From: Oscillospiraceae bacterium
GTDB lineage: Bacteria; Bacillota; Clostridia; Oscillospirales; Ruminococcaceae
Direction of reading: 5' to 3'
NCBI GenBank assembly: GCA_017427265.1
Contig: JAFRTG010000019.1
Location: 1-64,000, forward strand
Length of the DNA stretch: 64,000 bases
Both the position numbers and the translations under genes were made by a program. Below the pieces are notes generated by a model. It had not been told where the DNA came from. It made no database searches and saw only the letters and a program-made list of their open reading frames with translations. This document shows, piece by piece, positions 56,959 through 64,000 of the stretch (position 1 is its first letter; the number at the start of each line of letters is the position of its first letter).

Positions 56959-59900
56959 ATGAAACGGAACCTTGACAACTTTTTGACTGAACTGCGCAAA
57001 AAGAAGACACAGCGCCGTCGGATGCTGTCACTTCTGCTTGTCCTTTCGCTGTTTGTAACGTCCGGCGTTTCGTGGGCACTCCACGGCGTGGGCATGACAA
57101 TGGCCAACGAAGCGGAGTGCGGTATCGAAGAACACACGCACACGGACGAGTGTTACGAAAAAGTGCTTGTGTGCACGCTCGAAGAGGACGAAGCGCATAC
57201 ACATACGGATGCATGTTATGAGATGCAGCTCATCTGCGGCAAAGATGAGCACATTCACGACATCAGCTGCTACACCGGCGAGGAACGCCCGTCTGACGAT
57301 GCCGCACTTCTGACAGCAGAGCTTGCGGACGGCACAGATCCCGAAGAAATCGAGCTGTATGAAGATACAGAGGATTCCGGTTATGACGGCATGTTCTCAG
57401 TAACGGCCGACGAAACCGGCGACGGTGAAGGTGAAGGCAGCGAAGGCGGTGAAGGTGAAGGAACCGGCACCGATACCGGTCCGCCGCCGACAATCCAGAC
57501 GGTTGACAACATCGCAGAGGGCATCAAGTTCACGCTGTTTGATTACGGCAACTCCCTTCTGGAATCTCAGAATAACCATTACGGTTATGTCTGGGACAAT
57601 GACAATCATGTCTGGACGCACCCGAACGCGAACATGACAGACGGCATCAACGCCGGCAGAAATTATGACGATGACATCCTGTTCTTCGCGTACGGTACGC
57701 CTGTAGACCAAAACCGGAACGATCCGAATGATCCCGTTCATAATTATGTCGATGCAAACGGTGTACGTCAATACGCACCGGACAAAAACAGTTATTCCGG
57801 TGACTACAATGCTTATACTATTGACGGCGTAACCTACGCCCCGTATCCGGGCAACAGACCGGTTTCGGGAATCGTGAGCGATGCGCTTCCGAAAAACCGG
57901 GAAAACAGCTCAGAAAACGGCTACCCGACAATCAACAACAGCGCAAATCACTCGCTTGCGTATCTGTTCAATCCGGATTCGGTCTATGATGCTGAGGGCG
58001 TCAGAACAACGTATACGGATGTCAACCATCTGCTGAAAGAGCAAATCAATCAGGATACAGGTGTCAGACATCTCGTTTTCAACAGCAATGAGAATTACGC
58101 CTATTACAATAAGGCGACCGGCGATTTCGAGGTATATAACACAACCTTCGAGATTGTAAACAAGGATCATCACAAAGCAGATACCACCGACCACTATAAA
58201 ACATATGACCAAGACCAGCCGGACGGCCATAAAAAGGGCGACAATGTCTATTATGCGGAACAGTTGAATGACGGTTTCATGATCGGCTTCTTCCCGTTCG
58301 ATGAATATGACGCATACAGAAATGACCCGAACTTCGACGGTGCCGGTTATAATCACCATTTCGGCATGACAATGGAAGCGAGCTTCACCAACACACCGTA
58401 TGACGGAGTCAATGTCAAAGAACCGATTTCGTTTAAGTACAGCGGTGACGATGACATGTGGGTTTTCGTGGACGGAAAGCTCGTGCTGGATATCGGCGGT
58501 ATCCATGAGCCGGCCGGCGGTATGATTGACTTCTCCAACGGCCTTGTCTGGGTACAGGATAACGGCAACAACGGAAAAACGCTGGCAACCGTGAAGGAAG
58601 AGCTGAATTTAACCGACAGTGAATGGGAAGCACTTCCGAAGCCGATCGGTATCGACACACAGAATTCGCTCACAACGGACGGAAACAAGTGGGTCGTGAC
58701 ACCGATGAGCACCTATATTTCTAACTGGACCAGCGACAATGCTTCCTACGTAAACGGCACGCATGAGATCAAGATGTTCTATCTGGAGCGCGGCGGATGC
58801 TATTCCAACCTCGCAATGGAGATGAACCTTCCGACACTCAAGCCGCTGAGCGTCATGAAGAATGTTGACTATCAGGAACATCTGGTCAAGGGAGAATATG
58901 AGGACGACTACTACGAATTCGAGCTCCGGGAGCTGGTAGACGGTGAGTGGATCGTCCCGATGGACATTCCCCCTGAGGACAGGAGCTTCTCGATTCAAGC
59001 CGGAAAAAGAAAGCTCATCGAGGGACTCGGCCAGAACAGAATCTTCAAGGTCATTGAGAAAAATGTGAACACGGATGTCATTGACCGTGTCAAGGTCAAC
59101 GGTGAAGAATGCGATATTGCGGAAGGCACGGTCAGCAGTACAGGCAATGCACTTGAGGATCTCAACAGCTACACCTTCGAGAACCGAATTCGTGAAGAAT
59201 TCACCGATGTCTATATCAAAAAGAAATGGGAAGGCTCAACGGCCAGCGGCTTCACAGTCAAATACAGAATCCTGCGAACGGATTCCAAGTCAGGCGAAGT
59301 GAAGCAGGTCGCGCTCGTCGAAGAGGATGAGACAACCCATAAGCTCACCAAAAGGAGAGTCTTTACCATTCCGCCTGATAAATGGGAGGAGGGTGTCCAC
59401 AAAGACCACCTTCTCTCCCGCTACGGAGACCGCACCTACACCTACAGTGTCGAGGAACTGAATGTCCCGAACGGATATGAGGCGAAGTACAGCGTAAAGC
59501 AAACGACCAATGATCTCGGGCAGATAGTGACAACTGCGACAATCACCAACACGGACGTTACCAAAAAGGACATCTATGTGAAAAAACAGTGGGATAACGT
59601 CCCCGATGGAAACGAACCGCAGATTCAGCTCCGTCTCACAAGAACCCGGATCGGGTATGAAGGTCAGCAGCCGACTTCACTGACAGTCAATATCCTCGAT
59701 GAAGGCGGCAACCTGATCAAAACGCAGACATTCTATGCAACCGATGCCAATAAGCTCTATGCAGGCGGCAGCGTAGAAATTGCATACAATGTCCCGAACG
59801 GCGTAGCGCTGTATGACGGTGATACCGCTTATCCGCAGAAAACCATCACGGATGGAACCGGATCAACAACCAAGATCCTTTCAGAGGATGGAGCAAACAA

Positions 59901-61596
59901 TGAAAACGATACACTCTATGTAAAGTTTGAGCGCGATGAAGGCATCCTTTGCGTTTACAATCTGGCGCCGATTCCGGAGGTTCAGGAAGGCGGTACGCCG
60001 GTTGTCCCCAATGTCGTGACATTCAAGGTCATAACAGACAAAGCGGAGGACTCGCTGCTCCTGCTGCATCACTCCTTTACTCGAGGTACAAACGGATGGG
60101 TCGCGCAGGGCGATGCTACGATTACATCTAGCGGAAACGGGCCATACGCAAAGGGCGATGCAATGCTGGTTCAGGGTAGAACAGGCGCCTGGAACGGCGT
60201 AAAGTACTATCTTGACCCGGACAAGTTCAAGCCGAACAAGACCTACACGTTCAGTGCTTATGTGAAAAGCCCGGACGCGGAACAGGATTTCATGATGACC
60301 TTCAACAACGGCCTGAATGAGTACGAATGGATCACGAATCCGGCAGTTACGGTGGGGAACGGATGGACGCATCTGACAGGAACAATCCCGCTCACCAAGA
60401 AGATCGACCCGTACAACATGTTCCTTCTGATCGAAACGACTTCAGGCACATCGAATTTCTACGTGGATGAGTTCACGGCGATTGAAGGTTCGGCAAATGT
60501 CTGGGTTGAGCCGGTTGATGGAAATGTGCATGTGGGCAGCGGAGAGACAACCGCATCGGAAGTCACAGTGTATAACAGAGCATTTTCAGAAACAATACCG
60601 GATGACTGGATAACAAGAGGCACTGCCAGTATCGGTGTCCATGAAGGCCAGTCAGGCTATCTCCGGTTTTCTAATCGCCAAAGCAATGATGCCGGTATTC
60701 AAATGGATGTCAGTTCCCTGCTACAAGCCGGACATACTTACCGTTTTGAGCTGAATGCACAGCGTGACGGAGAATATTATGCTTCCGATTATGTCCGTAT
60801 GGTTCTTGCTTATCAGGACGGCGGCAACGGTCAATGGGAATGGCTTTGTGAAACGAACCTTGCTGACAGCAATTCAGACCATTATCTGCCGGCAAGCAGC
60901 AATGAGACATTCACGATTCCGGCAACTGCGGATATGACCAATGCAACGTTGTATTTTGAAACAAACACTACAGATTCGTTCCGAATCTGCAATCTGAAAA
61001 TCATTGATACAACGCCAAGTGCAGTTCCGGTATCGGGCAACAAAGCCGGATACAAGATCGAAAACGGGGAGTACGTCTCCGACTACAGCAACTACACAAT
61101 CATCCCGGACTGGAACTCGGTGACAAATCCGAAGCATCTGAAAGGCAATCAGTATGTACTGGATCCGGATTTTGAACCCAAAGTTATCACACTCCCCAAC
61201 AGCGAAGGAGAGGCGTGGGTATACCACTGGCAAAACTATGACATTGCCGCAAGCGATCCGCATTATTTCGAGGAGGATCGTGAAAACTACCTCTACAAAT
61301 ACCAGATTGAAGAGGTGTGGATCGACAGCAGCGGCAATGTGATCCGGGAAACATCACCCGGTTCCGGCAAGTGGGTCAGCGATAATGAGGATTATATCGT
61401 GACCTACGAAAACAATGATGTTGCAACAAATGATTCGGACAATCCGATCGTTGTGACAAATAAGTACATCTGGTACAGGCTGCCGGCGACCGGCGGCATG
61501 GGAGTGGATGCGATTTACGTATCCGGCATACTCCTGACGTTCACAGGTTTTATTGGCGGATACGCCTTGAAGCGACGCGAAAGGAGGTTCAAATGA
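56959..61596 (+). CDS. Giant pilus tip adhesin with fibro-slime, Cna-B and carbohydrate-binding modules
   Basis: A 1545-residue surface protein. The ATG at 56959 is 12 bases from AGGAGG; an in-frame TTG at 56953 has better spacing and may be the true start. A signal peptide covers about 1-45. Next come His/Cys-rich segments (EHTHTDECYEK, AHTHTDACYE, EHIHDISCY) of a kind seen in SpaA-like pilins, an acidic Gly/Glu linker, and a fibro-slime/PA14-like region (about 200-640, with YSGDDDMWVFVDGKLVLDIGG near 492-512). Two Cna-B-like modules lie at about 750-1000. Two modules resembling CBM4/9/22-type carbohydrate-binding domains follow (about 1028-1178 and 1201-1353). The sorting signal is LPATG (1508-1512). 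Confidence 0.85.
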   Translation: MKRNLDNFLTELRKKKTQRRRMLSLLLVLSLFVTSGVSWALHGVGMTMANEAECGIEEHTHTDECYEKVLVCTLEEDEAHTHTDACYEMQLICGKDEHIHDISCYTGEERPSDDAALLTAELADGTDPEEIELYEDTEDSGYDGMFSVTADETGDGEGEGSEGGEGEGTGTDTGPPPTIQTVDNIAEGIKFTLFDYGNSLLESQNNHYGYVWDNDNHVWTHPNANMTDGINAGRNYDDDILFFAYGTPVDQNRNDPNDPVHNYVDANGVRQYAPDKNSYSGDYNAYTIDGVTYAPYPGNRPVSGIVSDALPKNRENSSENGYPTINNSANHSLAYLFNPDSVYDAEGVRTTYTDVNHLLKEQINQDTGVRHLVFNSNENYAYYNKATGDFEVYNTTFEIVNKDHHKADTTDHYKTYDQDQPDGHKKGDNVYYAEQLNDGFMIGFFPFDEYDAYRNDPNFDGAGYNHHFGMTMEASFTNTPYDGVNVKEPISFKYSGDDDMWVFVDGKLVLDIGGIHEPAGGMIDFSNGLVWVQDNGNNGKTLATVKEELNLTDSEWEALPKPIGIDTQNSLTTDGNKWVVTPMSTYISNWTSDNASYVNGTHEIKMFYLERGGCYSNLAMEMNLPTLKPLSVMKNVDYQEHLVKGEYEDDYYEFELRELVDGEWIVPMDIPPEDRSFSIQAGKRKLIEGLGQNRIFKVIEKNVNTDVIDRVKVNGEECDIAEGTVSSTGNALEDLNSYTFENRIREEFTDVYIKKKWEGSTASGFTVKYRILRTDSKSGEVKQVALVEEDETTHKLTKRRVFTIPPDKWEEGVHKDHLLSRYGDRTYTYSVEELNVPNGYEAKYSVKQTTNDLGQIVTTATITNTDVTKKDIYVKKQWDNVPDGNEPQIQLRLTRTRIGYEGQQPTSLTVNILDEGGNLIKTQTFYATDANKLYAGGSVEIAYNVPNGVALYDGDTAYPQKTITDGTGSTTKILSEDGANNENDTLYVKFERDEGILCVYNLAPIPEVQEGGTPVVPNVVTFKVITDKAEDSLLLLHHSFTRGTNGWVAQGDATITSSGNGPYAKGDAMLVQGRTGAWNGVKYYLDPDKFKPNKTYTFSAYVKSPDAEQDFMMTFNNGLNEYEWITNPAVTVGNGWTHLTGTIPLTKKIDPYNMFLLIETTSGTSNFYVDEFTAIEGSANVWVEPVDGNVHVGSGETTASEVTVYNRAFSETIPDDWITRGTASIGVHEGQSGYLRFSNRQSNDAGIQMDVSSLLQAGHTYRFELNAQRDGEYYASDYVRMVLAYQDGGNGQWEWLCETNLADSNSDHYLPASSNETFTIPATADMTNATLYFETNTTDSFRICNLKIIDTTPSAVPVSGNKAGYKIENGEYVSDYSNYTIIPDWNSVTNPKHLKGNQYVLDPDFEPKVITLPNSEGEAWVYHWQNYDIAASDPHYFEEDRENYLYKYQIEEVWIDSSGNVIRETSPGSGKWVSDNEDYIVTYENNDVATNDSDNPIVVTNKYIWYRLPATGGMGVDAIYVSGILLTFTGFIGGYALKRRERRFK

Positions 61597-61673
61597 CTTG
61601 ATCTTCCCGGAACCCGCTGAAAACAAAAGAAGCATCCAAAACAAAAAAATTTATGAAAACGGAGGATAATATC

Positions 61674-63446
61674 ATGAAGATGAGTAAAAGATTTGCAGCG
61701 CTGCTGACAGCAGGCCTGCTCGTAATGACCCCATGCGTCACCGTCGGCATGACTGCATTCGCAGGTGCAGACGACACCTACACAATCACAGTGGATGGTG
61801 ACAACACCGGCTACACCTACACAGCTTATCAGATTCTCACAGGTGAAGTAACAGACAAAAGCGGCACAAATGTTCTGTCCGATATCGCATTTGCACCGGC
61901 AATCGAGGCGAACAAAGCTGCTTTTCTGGAAGCTCTTGCCGGCTCTGCCTTGCTGAAAACCGGCAGCGCCGCTGATTTCAATGCCAGCATGACTGCACAG
62001 GACGTGGCGAATGTGCTTGAAGGATATCAGACCAGTGCAGACAAGGATACAAAACTCGCTGAATTTGCAAGAATCGCAAAGGCTTATGTTTCAAGCACAG
62101 CGGAACCGGCCGCCAGTCCGATCACTGTGACGGGAAGCGGTTATTATCTCGTGGAAGAAAACTCTGCACCGGAGGGAAATGTCTATTCCCGCTTTATGAT
62201 GGATGTTGTCGGAAATGCGACTGTTTATCCGAAGAGAGACCTTCCGGAACTCACGAAAAAGGTTACCAGTCCGAACGCCAATACGGCCGGCACCGCAAAT
62301 TCTGCCAGTATCGGCGATACTGTCTCGTTTGAACTGAATTCCGATATGCCTGACATGACTGGTTATGTCAAGTATTATTACGTCATCAATGATACACTTG
62401 CAGAAGGCCTGACATTCGATCCGGCTTCTGTTGTCGTTCGGATCGGTGATGATACATCCGATCCGCTGACGCTCGGTACGGACTATGAAGTGCAGACCGG
62501 AACTGCTGCCGACGGCAACACCTTCCAGATTGTCTTCAAGAACTTTATCAACAGAACAGAAGCAAAAGATACACCGATCAAAGTCACGTACAATGCCGTG
62601 CTGAACGAGAATGCAGACTGCACGAAGACAGGCAATCTGAACACCGCAAACCTGACCTACTCCAACAACCCGAATAAATACGCTGTCGGCACTCCGCCTG
62701 ATGGCGATGAACCTGAGAACCCGAATGACAAAACAGTGGTCGGCAAAACAACTGATCAGCAGACCAAGACCTACTCCGCCAACATTCAGCTCAACAAGGT
62801 TGATGGCAGCACCCCGGCAAAAGCACTGGCCGGCGCAAAGTTCAGAATCGCAGGCACAGGTGTCAAGTATGTACTGCTTAACGGCACTGCTTACGAATAT
62901 ACTGCAGACGCCTCCGGCACATACTACAAGCTGACAGACGGCACCTACACCGAAACCGCCCCGACTGCTGCAACGCAGGCACAGTATACCGGCTATGACA
63001 GCGAGAAGGATTCTTACGCAAAGTACAAGCTGGTTGAGGCTAACGGCGTCGCGACAGCAACCATTGAGAATATCTGCAAGGAAGCATATGTCGACGATCA
63101 GGGCGTCCTGATCTTCAAGGGTCTTGGCCCGGGTGAGTACACCATTACCGAAATTGAGGCTCCGGCAGGTTACAACAAGCTCACTACCCCGATCGTAATC
63201 GAGATCACCAATGAAGCGCCTACCTTTGATACCCCCAACTGGGCAGCAACAAAGGACGGTGCGGCTATCGAAATGGATAACACCACCGCAACGGTATCGT
63301 TTAACGTCGTCAACCACGAAGGCAACACGCTGCCTTCGACCGGCGGCATGGGCACCAAGCTGTTCTATCTGGTCGGCGGCCTGCTGGCAGTCGGTTCGGG
63401 CGTGATTCTCGTCACCAAGAAGAGAATGGCAAACACCAAAAAGTAA
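61674..63446 (+). CDS. spaA: SpaA-type major pilin (shaft subunit)
   Basis: The ATG at 61674 follows GGAGG. The 590-residue protein has a signal peptide (1-31), an N-terminal domain ending in the pilin motif VYPK (Lys187), an isopeptide D1-like domain (about 190-350), a Cna-B domain (about 375-530) with the E-box YTITEIEAPAGY, and LPSTG at 553-557 with a membrane stretch and basic tail. These are all the parts of a sortase-polymerised shaft pilin: the sortase joins the LPSTG Thr of one subunit to Lys187 of the next. It lies between the tip adhesin and a class C sortase. Confidence 0.93.
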   Translation: MKMSKRFAALLTAGLLVMTPCVTVGMTAFAGADDTYTITVDGDNTGYTYTAYQILTGEVTDKSGTNVLSDIAFAPAIEANKAAFLEALAGSALLKTGSAADFNASMTAQDVANVLEGYQTSADKDTKLAEFARIAKAYVSSTAEPAASPITVTGSGYYLVEENSAPEGNVYSRFMMDVVGNATVYPKRDLPELTKKVTSPNANTAGTANSASIGDTVSFELNSDMPDMTGYVKYYYVINDTLAEGLTFDPASVVVRIGDDTSDPLTLGTDYEVQTGTAADGNTFQIVFKNFINRTEAKDTPIKVTYNAVLNENADCTKTGNLNTANLTYSNNPNKYAVGTPPDGDEPENPNDKTVVGKTTDQQTKTYSANIQLNKVDGSTPAKALAGAKFRIAGTGVKYVLLNGTAYEYTADASGTYYKLTDGTYTETAPTAATQAQYTGYDSEKDSYAKYKLVEANGVATATIENICKEAYVDDQGVLIFKGLGPGEYTITEIEAPAGYNKLTTPIVIEITNEAPTFDTPNWAATKDGAAIEMDNTTATVSFNVVNHEGNTLPSTGGMGTKLFYLVGGLLAVGSGVILVTKKRMANTKK

Positions 63447-63479
63447 AACTCCTGCAAACTGAACGCAGACAACCGGATG

Positions 63480-63511
63480 GCAGCGGGGGGGAGATTTCTC
63501 CCTCCCGCTGC
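63480..63511 (+). promoter_or_regulatory. Strong hairpin between shaft pilin and sortase genes
   Basis: Fourteen paired bases (63480-63493 with 63498-63511, one G-T pair) and a four-base ATTT loop, with no T-run. It probably stabilises the pilin message or limits read-through into the sortase gene, giving more pilin than enzyme. Confidence 0.65.
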
Positions 63512-63540
63512 GCATTCTATCCACGGATAAGGAACCGAAA

Positions 63541-64000
63541 ATGAAGCAGAAAATAGCGAAATACACACTGGTCTTTATGTTCTTCCTCGGTCTTGCGCTG
63601 CTGCTGTATCCCCCTGTCAGTGACTATATCAACGCACGGAATCAGTCGAGGGTTGTACAAAGCTATCAGGATACGGTAAACAAAATCGGCGAAGATGAAA
63701 AGACGCACATTCTCGAACAGGCAAGGCAGTACAATGAGCGGCTGGCTGATACGCCAAATGCTTTCTACGAACCGGAATCCGTCGAAGGCTACGCAGAAAC
63801 GCTTGATATCACCGGTACCGGCATCATGGGGTATCTGAATATTGACAAGATTCATCTTGAACTGCCTGTGTATCACACAGTCGAACCGGATGTGCTGCAA
63901 ATCGCAGTCGGACATCTGCCGGGAACCAGTCTGCCGGTCGGCGGAAAAGGCACGCATACCGTGCTCTCCGGACACAGAGGTCTGCCGAATGCAAAGCTCT
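63541..64000 (+). CDS. srtC: Class C (pilus-assembly) sortase, N-terminal part
   Basis: The gene runs off the right edge after about 153 codons. The N-terminus has a membrane segment (about 7-24), then a helical stretch (YQDTVNKIGEDEKTHILEQARQYNERLAD), the sortase strands GTGIMGYLNIDKIHLELPVYH and VGHLPGTSLPVGG, and SGHRGLPNAKL, where the His is catalytic. It matches the left-arm class C sortase almost motif by motif. The usual Asp-Pro-aromatic lid is not evident; NAFYEPES lies at that position. The catalytic Cys and Arg are beyond the window. It is likely the enzyme that polymerises the shaft pilin before it. Confidence 0.9.
   Translation, partial: MKQKIAKYTLVFMFFLGLALLLYPPVSDYINARNQSRVVQSYQDTVNKIGEDEKTHILEQARQYNERLADTPNAFYEPESVEGYAETLDITGTGIMGYLNIDKIHLELPVYHTVEPDVLQIAVGHLPGTSLPVGGKGTHTVLSGHRGLPNAKL

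Noticed and set aside
1-64000. tRNA or rRNA genes and a tRNA attachment site for the integrase
   Set aside because: I looked for T-loop-like strings and conserved rRNA segments by eye and found none; a tRNAscan run would settle it.

Overview
The window reads as a chromosome segment of a Gram-positive, gut- or rumen-type Ruminococcus or close relative (Bacillota). The evidence is several secreted proteins with dockerin modules and Thr-rich linkers, BspA-type leucine-rich repeats, sortase-built pili with LPxTG-type signals, strong AGGAGG ribosome sites, and many TTGACA/TATAAT promoters with 17-base spacers. No rRNA, tRNA or CRISPR array was recognised.

Layout. 1-3.4 kb: 3' end of hcp, a NimA-like flavoprotein, a DnaQ-like exonuclease, and a divergent TetR regulator/alpha-beta hydrolase pair. 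3.4-8.6 kb: an integrated element (XRE regulator, sigma-like protein, phage antirepressor, excisionase, tyrosine integrase) whose intergenic parts carry repeated RNA-like hairpins. The first 8.6 kb looks more A+T rich than what follows, so the whole left part may be one island extending off the left edge. 8.6-16 kb: MBL-fold hydrolase, LytTR/DUF3021 pair, metallopeptidase-like lipoprotein, SNF2 ATPase, esterase and HD protein. 16-23.3 kb: a dockerin protein, then a TetR-ABC-FtsX-methyltransferase operon. 23.4-29.2 kb: PfkB kinase/HAD pair, two membrane proteins and an HI0933-type flavoprotein. 29.2-43.2 kb: a family of about 190-bp inverted-repeat elements is scattered among a uracil salvage operon (uraA-orf-upp, with an apparent attenuator), two large secreted dockerin proteins, a DD-carboxypeptidase homologue lacking its catalytic residues, a broken LRR-dockerin gene and an acyl-CoA synthetase. 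43.2-51.4 kb: DAHP synthase, DUF3810 peptidase, rpsF-ssb-rpsR, a phosphatase-like protein, GH25 lysozyme, DUF5662 protein and an LRR-dockerin protein. 51.4-64 kb: two divergent pilus operons.

The pilus locus is the most coherent system. Each arm starts with a small 'MTDKE' coiled-coil protein followed by its own signal peptidase I. The left arm adds a class C sortase, a pilin with an unusual LVQTG signal and a second sortase. The right arm adds a 1545-residue tip adhesin with a fibro-slime domain and two apparent carbohydrate-binding modules, a SpaA-type shaft pilin and another class C sortase cut by the window end. Together with the dockerin proteins this suggests a cell surface built to attach to plant fibre or glycan.

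The best candidates for something undescribed are the repeated GTCGGGAG/CTGCC hairpins of the mobile element, a promoter-plus-terminator small RNA gene at 51.7-51.9 kb, the divergent pilus locus, and the pseudo-DD-peptidase.
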